Assembly: GCA_030611985.1 (NCBI GenBank)
Contig: JAUWOS010000003.1
Location: 1-41,703, forward strand
DNA: 41,703 nucleotides
Direction of reading: 5' to 3'
Source: Desulfobacterales bacterium
GTDB taxonomy: Bacteria; Desulfobacterota; Desulfobacteria; Desulfobacterales; ETH-SRB1
Of this stretch, positions 9,167 through 19,467 are shown piece by piece; within the stretch, counting starts at the first letter, position 1; the number at the start of each line of letters is the position of its first letter. The position numbers and the translations under genes are program-made. Below the pieces are notes generated by a model. That model did no database searches. It was not told the DNA's origin and saw nothing but the letters and a program-made list of their open reading frames with translations.

Positions 9167-10016
9167 AATGATCTAATTCCTCAATCTTTTCATCAATTTC
9201 AACATTCTTTTCACCCTGTTTTATGCTTGCTGCGGCAATATCTGGGTCGTGTTCGAAAAACAAAATCCAGTTTTCTTTCAATGCTCTGTCGAGAAGCTTT
9301 CTTTTCTCTTTTATTATGATCACAGGATAATTATCATATGCCGTGTGCCATCGAAGAGAAAGATGAGCGGATGTAGGGATAGTATCTGCACAATAAAAAA
9401 GGGAACGCGTCTCACCTTTTATCAGAAGATGCTGCTGACCTTGTGTGTGTCCATTAGTCACGATAATATCTATATTTTTAAATAGCTCCCCCTGCCCTTC
9501 TACTATCTTTAAAACTCCTGATTCCTTAAGCGGTATAAAATTTTCTTTCATATAGCTTGCCGCATTCCTTGCAGCAGGATCAGTTGCTTCCTTCCACTCG
9601 TCTTTTTGTATGTAATATATTGCATTGGGAAAGGCCGGAAAAGCTTTGCCATTTTTGATAAACGTTGACCCGCCTGCGTGGTCAAAATGAAGGTGAGTTA
9701 TAAAGACATCTGTAATATCGTTACGATTTAATCCATATTTTGACAACGACGTGTCAATATTTGTTGATTTTTGATCGACGTCATATATTTTTTTCAGTTT
9801 TTCAGATAACTTGTCGCCCAATCCTGTATCAACCAGAATGTTTCTCCCTTCTCCCTGTATTAAAAGAGATCTTGCTTTTAGTGAAATACAATTTTTTTTA
9901 TCTGCAGGGATTTCTCTTTGCCATAATACTTTGGGAACAGCTCCAAACATTGCGCCGCCATCTAAAATAAATCCGCCGGTATCAACAGAAAAACATTCAT
10001 AATTTCCGAATTTCAT
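9165..10016 (-). CDS. MBL-fold metallo-hydrolase
   Basis: THLHFDHAGGSTF, NGHTQGQQHLLI, CADTIPT; likely start ATGAAATTCGG at 10016. Confidence 0.88.
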   Translation of the reverse strand: MKFGNYECFSVDTGGFILDGGAMFGAVPKVLWQREIPADKKNCISLKARSLLIQGEGRNILVDTGLGDKLSEKLKKIYDVDQKSTNIDTSLSKYGLNRNDITDVFITHLHFDHAGGSTFIKNGKAFPAFPNAIYYIQKDEWKEATDPAARNAASYMKENFIPLKESGVLKIVEGQGELFKNIDIIVTNGHTQGQQHLLIKGETRSLFYCADTIPTSAHLSLRWHTAYDNYPVIIIKEKRKLLDRALKENWILFFEHDPDIAAASIKQGEKNVEIDEKIEELDH

Positions 10017-10018
10017 AG

Positions 10019-12286
10019 TTACTCCGTGTATCCACACTCTTTTGTAAGGCAGGCAAAAAAATTACCTCGTTTTTTGGTGGATTTTTCAACCAGAAACCTG
10101 GCGTTGCAGTCCGGGCATTCTTTTGCTACCGGCTTATCCCAGACTGCAAATGTACATTCAGGATAACGATTGCAACTGTAGAAAATTTTGCCGCGCCTGG
10201 ACCTTTTTTCAACAATGTCACCGGAGCAATCTTTTTCCGGACATTTTACACCTGTTGTCTGGTTTGTGCCTTTCTGACCTAATGATTTGGTGTTTTTACA
10301 ATCAGGATAACCGCTGCATCCAAGAAACTTTCCGTTTCTTCCATTTTTTATGACCATCGGCTTTCCGCATTTTTCACAAACCTCGTCTGAATCTTCATCA
10401 TGAGACAGCTTGATTAAATGAAGCTTCCCTTTTTCATCCCTGTTATAGTCGCTTGTATAAGTGCATTTCGGGTATCCATTACACGCAAGATAAGGTCCGT
10501 ATTTGCTGATCTTGATATGCAATTGATGTTCTTTGCATCCTGGACAGGTAATATCTGTTGAAAAACCCACGCCCCTTATATTGAGCATGTTTTCTGATGC
10601 TTCTTTTAGTTTTTTTTCAAAAGGCTCATAAAAACGGTTCAAAATATTTACAAAATCAGCCTCTGCGACTTCCACGCTGTCCAGATCGTTTTCCATCCTG
10701 GCCGTAAAATCGACATCAAATACATCAGGAAAACTTTCAACTAGAAGATCGTTAACCAAAAATCCTATTTCGTTCGGTCTGAAATATCCTTTGACAAGAT
10801 CCACATATCCTTTCCCTCTGATTGTGGAGAGTATAGTGGCATAAGTACTAGGACGACCGATTCCGTTCTCTTCAAGTTCTTTTACGAGCGATGCCTCCGA
10901 AAATCTGGGCGGAGGCATGGTAAAGTGCTGTTTTGGTTCTAATTTATCAAGTTTTAATATCATGCCTTCAGTAAGTTCAGGAAGTTTTTCCTCTTTTTTT
11001 TCAGTTTTAATCTCGTCATCTGCAGATATATAAAGAGCCATAAAACCTGGAAATTTAATAGATGATCCGCTTGCGTTAAACAGACAGGAACCCGCTGCAA
11101 TCGATACTGAAATTTTATTTATAAGCGCTTGTTTCATCTGCGATGCAACAAATCGCTTCCAGATAAGCTGGTATAGCGCTAACTGGTCTTTGGAAAGGTA
11201 GGAAGCTAATTTGTCAGGAACATTAAAAACCGATGTAGGACGTATTGCCTCATGTGCATCCTGAACTTTTTTTCGATTTTTGAAAAATCTCGGTTTTTCA
11301 AGCGCATATTCTTCTCCGAAATTTTTCCGAATCAGCGCGAGGGCCTCCTGAGCAGCCTCTTTTGCTATCCTTGTGGAATCCGTACGCATGTACGTGATAA
11401 GTCCTACGGGTTCGCCAGGTCCAAGCTCAATGCCCTCGTAAAGCTGCTGCGCCACAATCATGGTCTTTTTGGCGGAAAATCTAAGTTTTCCTATGGCTTC
11501 CTGCTGCAGCTTGCTCGTGATAAAGGGCGGAAGAGGATTTTTTTTTGTGGTTTTTTTAAGAACTTTTTTTACAACAAAACTTTCATTCGACAATTCATCC
11601 AGAATGGAAACAGCTCCATTTTCATCGGAAATTTTAATTTTTTTTTCGTTTTTCTTTACAAGTTTTGCTTTAAACGGCGGCGGTGAAACGCCTTCAAGAT
11701 AAGCTGTTATTGACCAGTATTCTTCAGGATTAAAGGCATGTATGGCCCGCTCTCTTTCGCAGATTATGCGCACCGAAACAGATTGCACGCGTCCGGCGCT
11801 AAGACCTCCTTTTACTTTACGCCACAACAACGGAGATATCTGATATCCTACAAGCCTGTCTAAAATCCTGCGCGCTTGCTGAGCGTCATACTTGTTTTGA
11901 TTAAGATCGGCAGATAAAGTTATTGCTTCATTAATAGCGCTTTTTGTAAGTTCATAAAAAAGTACTCTGTGAAATCTTCTTCCCTTTTTCTTTAAAACTT
12001 CTGCTGCATGAAAAGCAATTGCCTCACCTTCCCTATCAGGGTCAGGCGCAAGATATATATCTGTGGCATCGCCCGCCGCTCTTTTTAAAGCGCTTATAAC
12101 TTTCTGCTTTCCAGGAAGCGCAACGTATTTTGGCTTGAAACTGTCTTCAATATCAATACCCATTTCCTTTTTAGGAAGGTCTTTTATATGTCCGACAGTT
12201 GCGGCTACATTATAGTTATTGCCAAGATACTTTTTTATTGTTTTTACTTTTGTGGGTGATTCTACTATAATAAGTGGTTTAGTCAC
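10019..12286 (-). CDS. topA: DNA topoisomerase I
   Basis: MTKPLIIVESPTKVKTIKKYLG, Toprim DPDREGEAIAFH, active site GLITYMRTDSTRIA, several C-terminal CxxC zinc fingers. Confidence 0.97.
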   Translation of the reverse strand: MTKPLIIVESPTKVKTIKKYLGNNYNVAATVGHIKDLPKKEMGIDIEDSFKPKYVALPGKQKVISALKRAAGDATDIYLAPDPDREGEAIAFHAAEVLKKKGRRFHRVLFYELTKSAINEAITLSADLNQNKYDAQQARRILDRLVGYQISPLLWRKVKGGLSAGRVQSVSVRIICERERAIHAFNPEEYWSITAYLEGVSPPPFKAKLVKKNEKKIKISDENGAVSILDELSNESFVVKKVLKKTTKKNPLPPFITSKLQQEAIGKLRFSAKKTMIVAQQLYEGIELGPGEPVGLITYMRTDSTRIAKEAAQEALALIRKNFGEEYALEKPRFFKNRKKVQDAHEAIRPTSVFNVPDKLASYLSKDQLALYQLIWKRFVASQMKQALINKISVSIAAGSCLFNASGSSIKFPGFMALYISADDEIKTEKKEEKLPELTEGMILKLDKLEPKQHFTMPPPRFSEASLVKELEENGIGRPSTYATILSTIRGKGYVDLVKGYFRPNEIGFLVNDLLVESFPDVFDVDFTARMENDLDSVEVAEADFVNILNRFYEPFEKKLKEASENMLNIRGVGFSTDITCPGCKEHQLHIKISKYGPYLACNGYPKCTYTSDYNRDEKGKLHLIKLSHDEDSDEVCEKCGKPMVIKNGRNGKFLGCSGYPDCKNTKSLGQKGTNQTTGVKCPEKDCSGDIVEKRSRRGKIFYSCNRYPECTFAVWDKPVAKECPDCNARFLVEKSTKKRGNFFACLTKECGYTE

Positions 12287-12313
12287 TGTACTTTCCTCTT
12301 TTAATTGACAATA

Positions 12314-13408
12314 TCAACTTTCTACGGAAAAGATCTTTCCTGGAGACTGTCTCACAATTCCTTTTAGTTCAAGCATGAGGAGTATGCTCGAAAGTTTCCC
12401 CGGTTCCATAGACATTTTCCGCACAAGATCGTCTATATGAACGGGATACTGTCCGAGCGCCTTAAATACGGAAGATTCCTCTGATGATAAAAGCGGAGGT
12501 TCGCTTACTGCTCTGTTTTGATTGTTATTGTGAGATTGAATTATCGCTGAGAATTCTTCTACTATATCCTGCGCATTTTCGACCAGTTTGGCGCCTTGTT
12601 TTATAAGAGCATGCGCTCCGGTACTTTTAAATGATTGAATACTTCCCGGAACGGCAAAGACTTCTCTGTTCTGTTCCGCTGCAAGACGCGCCGTAATGAG
12701 AGATCCACTTCTTCCGGTTGCCTCCACGACAACGGTTCCAAGGGAAATTCCGCTGATTATTCTGTTTCGTACAGGAAAATTATATGCTTCGGGTCCTGTT
12801 GTAAGAGGAAACTCTGAAACAACAGCGCCGCTTTCAGCAATCTTGTAAAAAAGTTTCAGGTTTTCTGCAGGGTAAATCCTTTCAAGACCACTTCCAAGAA
12901 CGGCGATTGTTTTCCCTCCAGCCTCCAAAGTTCCTTCATGGGCAGCGGTATCAATCCCTATTGCCATACCGCTGACAGTTGTAATTTTAAGGGAAGCTAA
13001 ATTTGCGCACAACTGTCTTGTTGTGGAAATGCCATAACTTGTTGCATTTCTGGAACCGACAATTGCAATGTTTTTTATGGAACCGTCAAGACATCCGAAA
13101 ACATATAAAAAAGGCGGGGGATCAGGTATCTGAAGTAAAAGTGGCGGGTAATCAGGATCTGACATGGTTACAATTTTGTAACCTTTTTTTATTACAAGAT
13201 CAAAATCTCTTTTGACCTTTTCAGATATTTTACACTGTTTTATGGCCGACACAAGACGACGCGACATACCGTCAACACAAATAAGATCTTCGGGCGATGC
13301 TTCAAAAACAAGCTCTGGAGACTTAAAACGATCTATAAGCCGCTTGAAAAAATGATTGCCTATTCCGTGAACACTTTTCAAGGCAAACCATGGCAGAAGT
13401 TTTTCCAC
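12314..13408 (-). CDS. dprA: DNA-processing protein DprA
   Basis: IAIVGSRNATSYG, SGMAIGIDTAAHEGTLEAGGKTIAVLGSGLERIYPAEN Rossmann motifs. Confidence 0.95.
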   Translation of the reverse strand: MEKLLPWFALKSVHGIGNHFFKRLIDRFKSPELVFEASPEDLICVDGMSRRLVSAIKQCKISEKVKRDFDLVIKKGYKIVTMSDPDYPPLLLQIPDPPPFLYVFGCLDGSIKNIAIVGSRNATSYGISTTRQLCANLASLKITTVSGMAIGIDTAAHEGTLEAGGKTIAVLGSGLERIYPAENLKLFYKIAESGAVVSEFPLTTGPEAYNFPVRNRIISGISLGTVVVEATGRSGSLITARLAAEQNREVFAVPGSIQSFKSTGAHALIKQGAKLVENAQDIVEEFSAIIQSHNNNQNRAVSEPPLLSSEESSVFKALGQYPVHIDDLVRKMSMEPGKLSSILLMLELKGIVRQSPGKIFSVES

Positions 13409-14449
13409 TTATTTTTTCTTTCCGTGCCCCTGCCAGGCAAGAAGTATGGGGCTTGCCACGAATATTGAGGAATATGTTCCTGTAAGAATTCCGACTATCA
13501 TTGCAAACGCAAAGTCATGGATAATTCCGCCTCCCATGACAAACAAGGATACAACCACGACAAGTGTTGTAACAGAAGTCAGTATTGTGCGGCTTAGAGT
13601 CTCATTTATGCTTCTGTTAATAATGAATTCTAACGTATTTTTATGATGCTTTCTAAGGTTTTCACGAATACGATCAAAAACAATAATTGTATCATTCAAT
13701 GAATATCCGATTATGGTGAGAAGTGCAGCTATAATCGGAAGCGTAAATTCTTTATCTAAAATAGAAAATATCCCGACTGTAATAATAACATCATGCATAA
13801 GAGCCACAATAGCACCCATTGCATATTTAAGTTTAAGAACCCAAAATAGTATAAGTGTGATAACAAGAGCAACACCAATAAGAAACGGGATGCTGACATC
13901 AAGAAGAGAAAGAAAATAAACAACACTCATAAGCGACACTGCCATGACTCCACTTAAAATCCACTTTAATTCAAAACGACCTGAGATATATATTGAAATA
14001 AACAGCAGGGCATAAAACATGGCAAAGAGCGCTTTTTTTCGCAAATCTTCGCCTACCTGCGGACCCACCATCTCAACACGACGGATTTCTACATTATTTC
14101 CTGCGGCGGATTCAAGAGCTTTTTTCACTCTGAGAGAAAGTCCTTGATCAGTTACGACGGATTTGTCGGTACGGATGAGATATTCATTCTCTTTTTTATC
14201 ACCAAATGCCTGCACCGATGATTTTTCGAGTCCCATAGCATCAAGACCGGATTTCATGTCCTCTATGCTTACAGGAGAGGAAAATTTTACCTGCACCAAT
14301 GTTCCACCAGCAAAATCAATCCCGAATCTTGGTCCCTTGTGTATTATAAGAGATAAAAAGCTGACAAGGATTATAGTAATTGATATGTAAAAAGCTATTT
14401 TTCTTTTACTGATAATATCTATGTTTATGTCGGGTTTTATAAACCGCAT
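13409..14449 (-). CDS. secF: Protein translocase subunit SecF
   Basis: FGIDFAGGTLVQVKF; VGPQVGEDLRKKAL; IIGYSLNDTIIVFDRIREN. Confidence 0.95.
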   Translation of the reverse strand: MRFIKPDINIDIISKRKIAFYISITIILVSFLSLIIHKGPRFGIDFAGGTLVQVKFSSPVSIEDMKSGLDAMGLEKSSVQAFGDKKENEYLIRTDKSVVTDQGLSLRVKKALESAAGNNVEIRRVEMVGPQVGEDLRKKALFAMFYALLFISIYISGRFELKWILSGVMAVSLMSVVYFLSLLDVSIPFLIGVALVITLILFWVLKLKYAMGAIVALMHDVIITVGIFSILDKEFTLPIIAALLTIIGYSLNDTIIVFDRIRENLRKHHKNTLEFIINRSINETLSRTILTSVTTLVVVVSLFVMGGGIIHDFAFAMIVGILTGTYSSIFVASPILLAWQGHGKKK

Positions 14450-14500
14450 TTAAATCTTCCTTTTTTAAATTTATAGTATGGGGATTTCTATCATACAGTT

Positions 14501-15220
14501 TTATATCGTATCTTCCTCAGCCTCAGCCTCAGCTTTATCAACATTTTTGCTGAGCTTTTTCAGTTCACCGGACAGGATCGAATATGACCATTTTTTTCCT
14601 GTTTTGGACTTAAACCCGCTTTTATTCAACAAATCAGCAATCTTTTTTATGGAAACCCATTTTTTATAATGATACTGAGCAACCTCCATGGCTTTTTCAA
14701 ACTGGTCTTTGTATTTATCTTTAGCGGAAGGTTTTATTAGTGCTACTTCATCGACTGTATTATGCTCAACTCTATTTTCATAGGGTTTGGCAATGGCTGC
14801 CGCTTGACTCTCTTTGGCTTTAATAGCCATTTCCTTATAGATAGGACACTTTGACTCACAAGAAGCTTTGAACCGGTTTTTTTCACATCTGCAATCAAAA
14901 GTGACATCAGACTTGTAAATATATTTGATGTTGGACTTCGTACTATGCCGTATTCGCGATTTGGAGCTGGACGATATAACTGATAACATGTCGACACAGT
15001 ATTTAATCATCCATTCCCGACATTCATCCGAAGTTACTCCTATATGTTTAAACCAGGTAGCGACATATTGAGTTATATCCTGACGTGATGGGATTCTATC
15101 GTCACCGGAAAATCGTTCCAGACTGAGTCCGTTTGTGATTAAATCTCTGATACATGGAAATAAACGCTTTTCATTATTTTCAATTAATATTTTTTGTAGT
15201 TTATTTAGATACATAAGCAT
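14501..15220 (-). CDS. Hypothetical protein with CxC-x8-C-x3-C motif and a recombinase-like C-terminal helix-turn-helix segment
   Basis: 252-codon ORF to 15259; first residues (MYNVKSFGKLLLY) are encoded by a dispersed repeat, so the true start is probably in MLMYLNKLQ; motif CRCEKNRFKASCESKCP; IADLLNKSGFKSKTGKKWSYS. Confidence 0.6.
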   Translation of the reverse strand: MLMYLNKLQKILIENNEKRLFPCIRDLITNGLSLERFSGDDRIPSRQDITQYVATWFKHIGVTSDECREWMIKYCVDMLSVISSSSKSRIRHSTKSNIKYIYKSDVTFDCRCEKNRFKASCESKCPIYKEMAIKAKESQAAAIAKPYENRVEHNTVDEVALIKPSAKDKYKDQFEKAMEVAQYHYKKWVSIKKIADLLNKSGFKSKTGKKWSYSILSGELKKLSKNVDKAEAEAEEDTI

Positions 15221-15224
15221 ATAT

Positions 15225-15358
15225 AATAAAAGTTTCCCAAACGACTTAACATTATACAAGATTTAAGATTTAAGAAATGCTACCATTTTTAATAGTCAAT
15301 TTTAATCTTAAGTTATTAAAATTATAACATAATAATTCATTTGGGAAATTTTTATATA
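15225..15358. repeat. Inverted pair of the dispersed AATAAAAGTTTCCCAAACGACTTAACATT repeat
   Basis: Left ATAATAAAAGTTTCCCAAACGACTTAACATTATA; right end is the imperfect reverse complement (ATAACATAATAATTCATTTGGGAAATTTTTAT). Confidence 0.65.
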
Positions 15359-15546
15359 CAAGTAACGCTTCCCTTCGGGACTTGCGAATTTTTGTTCAAC
15401 TCGTCCCGACAATAAATTGTCGAGCTATTTTCAAATGTCCCTACGGGACAAAACGATCATATAAACTACATAATACATCTTTGGTGAAATAACAAGATAA
15501 GGTTATTTCGTCCCAGTTTTTGAATCTTTTATTCTTGTATAGGAAA

Positions 15547-16494
15547 TTATAAAATGGAATTCTCTTTTTTTCTTTTTTCCTCTTTTCTTTTTGCTTTTTC
15601 TGGAATGTCCTTTATTCTCCAGCGGCGGTGTACCCAGAACCAGTTATCGGGCGCCATCCTTACATATTTTTCAATTATAGTATTAAAGAGAGTTGTATTT
15701 TTGACAATATCACGGCTTATGTTACCGCTTCGCACCAGAGAAACAGGAGGTTCAAACATTATTTTATAGCGACCATCTTTTTGGCGGATATTAAATACAG
15801 GAAGAACGGTAGCGCCATATCGCATGGCAAACATGGCAAGCCCTTTGTTAGTACAAGTGATTCTGTTAAAAAACGGAACATAAACTCCTTCATACCACGA
15901 GGCATTCTGATCAAGCATAATACCAATAACCTGATTTTTGCTCAGTATTTGACGAATTAAATTTGCGCTTTTGTCCTTATCCAGAACTTTATTTCCTGTT
16001 CTACTTCTTATTTCAGTCAAAACTTTATCCATTGGAGAAAAATCAAGTGGTCGAACAAGAGCATTAATCGGCAGATCAAATTTAAGAGCGGTGGCAAGTG
16101 TCGCTAATTCCCAGTTCCCTAAATGTGCGCTAAGAAAAAGTACTCCTTTTCCTCGCAAAAGGGCTTCTTCGAGGTGACTTTGTCCCGAAAATATTACGTA
16201 CGAATCTATATTATCTTTGCTTAGTTTAAGCAAAGAAGGAATTTCAAGCGCAACTCTTACAAGCTGAACAAAATTAGCCTTGACCATATGGCAAATTCTA
16301 TCTTTGTCGATCTCATTGCTAAAGGCTTTAAGCATATTGTCGAAGGCTATATCTCGATGGTATCGATCCAGAATGTACCATATTCTTCCTAAAGGAACAG
16401 CAAGACAAACAAGCAACTCGCGTGGAACTATCGCAAGCGCTTTTAAGAATTTCTTGATAATACTGTATTGCAGATCCTCTTTTGACTTACTCAT
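15547..16494 (-). CDS. Lysophospholipid/lipid A acyltransferase (LpxL/HtrB family)
   Basis: LFLSAHLGNWELAT (HX4-5 catalytic type motif), GIMLDQNASWYEGVYVPFF, NWFWVHRRWR. Confidence 0.88.
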   Translation of the reverse strand: MSKSKEDLQYSIIKKFLKALAIVPRELLVCLAVPLGRIWYILDRYHRDIAFDNMLKAFSNEIDKDRICHMVKANFVQLVRVALEIPSLLKLSKDNIDSYVIFSGQSHLEEALLRGKGVLFLSAHLGNWELATLATALKFDLPINALVRPLDFSPMDKVLTEIRSRTGNKVLDKDKSANLIRQILSKNQVIGIMLDQNASWYEGVYVPFFNRITCTNKGLAMFAMRYGATVLPVFNIRQKDGRYKIMFEPPVSLVRSGNISRDIVKNTTLFNTIIEKYVRMAPDNWFWVHRRWRIKDIPEKAKRKEEKRKKENSIL

Positions 16495-17713
16495 AACTAT
16501 CTTTTGGGTTCATTTCGATATTGCTTCCAATGAAGACTATTAAAAAGGCTAAAAGCGCCTGATACCAGCTATGGTAGATATTGAATCCTGTAATTCCTAT
16601 AACAAGCAAAACGACCATACATGAAATCCAAGCAACACGAAAGCCATTTATATTTTTCATTGCAATGCGTACAGTATTTACCAAAAGCCAGGAAAAAGCT
16701 GTGAATCCGAGTATTCCCGTACAGGAAATGAGCATTAAAAAAATGTTGTGAGCATGGGTCGCTTCATTTAACATGCGAACTCTGCCATCAGGCGCAACAA
16801 ATTCAGCTACAGCGCCAGATGTTGCTATTTCTCGATATACATCCTGAAACGACGATACTCCTACTCCGAATAAAGGATTATCAAGCCACATAACCCAGGC
16901 AACTTTCCAAATATAGATACGAGCATAGACGCTGGAAAGATTCCACATCCCTTTGACCTGGAAGAAAACTGCAACAGTAAATATAAATAGTAAAATCACC
17001 GTCAAAGCCATAGCCGGTGAAATACGCTTTCGGAAAAAACAAGTAACGCAAAAAAGGATACCTGCTAATGATGCTAATATGGCTGTGCGAATATGAGTCT
17101 GAAAAACCAGAATCAATGCAACCAGTCCAACTCCAATGATAATACTTTTCTTCTTATTGGACAAACTCTTATCAAAAATACCCCAGGCAATAAAAAAAGC
17201 TGATGCATAGGCTGTGAGCCCTGAAATACGGGAGGCTTCTTTCAGCTTGCCTGTATACCGTATTAAAGGCTTACCAAATATATCATAGCCAAAAACATAG
17301 GCTGATATTGTGTTTACAGCAACCCAGATTATACTGCCGACCAAACCATATAAAAGATATTTAAACACAGGGAGTCGCTGAGAAACATCTAAAAGCGCCA
17401 TAACAAAAAGAAGGTATCTTATAAAAACAAAATCATGAGCCCAACCTTTGGTTCCATGACCGTTAACCAAAAGACTTATCACAATACTTGCAAACCAGAC
17501 TATCCATGGAATTACAAGGGGATGTTTTATAATCCGCCCTAAAGGATTTTCTTTTGTCACAATAGAACGTATTATCCAGCAAAGCCCCACAATGCCTATA
17601 ATGGATTCAAAGCCGATATTGCCTATAGCAATGCCAACTGGAACCAGTCCACCCAAAACAGCACAAAACTTGTCAAGGCGAAATGCCCATATGCGACGTG
17701 ACTCTTCAAGCAT
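16487..17713 (-). CDS. O-antigen ligase family (WaaL-like) polytopic membrane protein
   Basis: About 10-12 hydrophobic helices; EATHAHNIFLMLISCTGILG and NPLFGVGVSSF typical of Wzy_C/WaaL. Confidence 0.85.
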   Translation of the reverse strand: MLEESRRIWAFRLDKFCAVLGGLVPVGIAIGNIGFESIIGIVGLCWIIRSIVTKENPLGRIIKHPLVIPWIVWFASIVISLLVNGHGTKGWAHDFVFIRYLLFVMALLDVSQRLPVFKYLLYGLVGSIIWVAVNTISAYVFGYDIFGKPLIRYTGKLKEASRISGLTAYASAFFIAWGIFDKSLSNKKKSIIIGVGLVALILVFQTHIRTAILASLAGILFCVTCFFRKRISPAMALTVILLFIFTVAVFFQVKGMWNLSSVYARIYIWKVAWVMWLDNPLFGVGVSSFQDVYREIATSGAVAEFVAPDGRVRMLNEATHAHNIFLMLISCTGILGFTAFSWLLVNTVRIAMKNINGFRVAWISCMVVLLVIGITGFNIYHSWYQALLAFLIVFIGSNIEMNPKDSYE

Positions 17714-17719
17714 ATATAT

Positions 17720-18778
17720 TTAAAAATCCTTTCGATATAGCGCTTTTTCCAATATGTTTTTCAGCATTTCCCTCAGTTTTTCCTCACTGAAAAAAACATC
17801 GAAAAGTTTCCGGGTCTCTTTTCCGCGTAGTGCGAGTTTACAAGGTTCCTTTATCCATTTTCGCACAAGCGCTGCCAGGGAAACCGGATCGCCCTCTGGA
17901 ACCCAGCCGATAACATTCGACTTGCCAAGCGATAGCGGATAAGCTTTTGAACGTCTGGTGATTAAGGGACGACCTGCTGCCATTGCCTGAAATACTTTGT
18001 TGGGTATCACAAGATCGGACTTTAAGGTTGTACCGAATATCCCCAGCAGCACATGAGCTTTTGCTATACGAACCGGTAGCTCGTCGTATTTTATCCATGG
18101 TTCAAAAAAAATGTTGTTTAAACCCCGAGCCTCCTTTTCAATATCTGTCCTCAAATCACCATCGCCAAGCAATACCCACTTTATGTCAAGGTCCTGGTTT
18201 TTTTGTGCGGCTTTCACAATTACGTCCACCCCCTGAAGCTTTAAAAAACTTCCATAAAAAAGTACCTCAAAAGGGGGTTGCGGCAACGAAGGTGGCATGG
18301 GCGTGAAAAGATCGGTTTCAGCTCCCACATACAGCACGCATATCTTATCCGGCTTTACGCGAAGCTCCTCTTTAAAATAATCAGCATGGACCGGTGTGTC
18401 GGCTATAATGATATCTGCTTTTGAAAAAAGGTTAGCTTCCCAAAAACGCTTCTTCTTTGCCTGTTTCGAATTCGGCAGCCACTTATTTCTTTCGAACACT
18501 TCTTTTTCATAAGCCGATATAAGAGGATCTACAATTAGAGGCACTCCCCACTTATTGGCCCAGTATGATGCAGATAAAATATCTCTTTGTCTGAAGCAGG
18601 ACACCCATATAATGTCCGGCTTATTTAGACGATGAAGGTATGCCTCAAAAAGACCTATCTGGCTTGCAACAGGATGAAAAAAATCCACCCTCCAGCCAAG
18701 ATCGGAAAAAAGACCGATCACAACACGGTTTCGCGAATAATCCAAATTAGAACGACCCCACCATAGGACAGACGGCAT
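17720..18778 (-). CDS. Glycosyltransferase, GT-B (family 4/1-like)
   Basis: VLFYGSFLKLQGVDVIVKAAQ, KVFQAMAAGRPLITRRSKAYP. Confidence 0.85.
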   Translation of the reverse strand: MPSVLWWGRSNLDYSRNRVVIGLFSDLGWRVDFFHPVASQIGLFEAYLHRLNKPDIIWVSCFRQRDILSASYWANKWGVPLIVDPLISAYEKEVFERNKWLPNSKQAKKKRFWEANLFSKADIIIADTPVHADYFKEELRVKPDKICVLYVGAETDLFTPMPPSLPQPPFEVLFYGSFLKLQGVDVIVKAAQKNQDLDIKWVLLGDGDLRTDIEKEARGLNNIFFEPWIKYDELPVRIAKAHVLLGIFGTTLKSDLVIPNKVFQAMAAGRPLITRRSKAYPLSLGKSNVIGWVPEGDPVSLAALVRKWIKEPCKLALRGKETRKLFDVFFSEEKLREMLKNILEKALYRKDF

Positions 18779-19456
18779 TTATTTTTTTCCTGTTGAAGAA
18801 TACAGCCACGCCAGTTTTTTTTTCTTGAAGCTATGTATTTTACTCCGTATTCGCAAATCAGCAAACCAATCGGCATGAAGAGCAAGCGGAATAATATCAA
18901 CACAACCAATTGCATCAATATGGTAAAGGCATATTTTTGAGTTGTTTATCTGACGAACAAGTGTATTAATCAAACCCATTTCCCGCAACATAATATGATG
19001 TTTCAACTGCCATTTAAAAAAATCACTCAATCCCTGTCGCAGTAATTTTTTTTGATGTACTCCCAGAATTTCCGGTTGCAGATAACAATCCCGCAACGAA
19101 ATACATGGCGAGCCATCACTGTTGCATATTAGTTCCCATGCCACACCTTTGCCCATATCTGTATCTACGAAGCCGTAGCATTTTGGTAAATGATCAAATG
19201 GTCGAGATTTTTTTTGCTTTTGTAAAAATCGAACATATAAAACATCAATAAAGTTATAATCAAAATATTGGATATTACAACCTCTTGACAACCAGAATAA
19301 CCAATCTCGAATACTCCGAATATTGAATTCCTGTTCAACTAAAACGCGTGATATTTTAATGCACCTGTTGTGAGTAACAGGATCCTGATAAACGATTCTA
19401 TCTTCACCTCTACCAATAATTTTAGCATTTTTAAGAGAAATCATAGTTGTCAGCAT
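18779..19456 (-). CDS. YrbL/WaaP-like (PhoP regulatory network protein YrbL family) kinase-fold protein
   Basis: GRGEDRIVYQDPVTHNRCIKISR; CYGFVDTDMGKGVAWELICNSDGSP; typical YrbL pattern. Confidence 0.75.
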   Translation of the reverse strand: MLTTMISLKNAKIIGRGEDRIVYQDPVTHNRCIKISRVLVEQEFNIRSIRDWLFWLSRGCNIQYFDYNFIDVLYVRFLQKQKKSRPFDHLPKCYGFVDTDMGKGVAWELICNSDGSPCISLRDCYLQPEILGVHQKKLLRQGLSDFFKWQLKHHIMLREMGLINTLVRQINNSKICLYHIDAIGCVDIIPLALHADWFADLRIRSKIHSFKKKKLAWLYSSTGKK

Positions 19457-19467
19457 TTTTTAGTTTT

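Noticed and set aside
11252-11686. 144-aa plus-strand ORF within topA
   Set aside because: Shadow frame antisense to conserved topA
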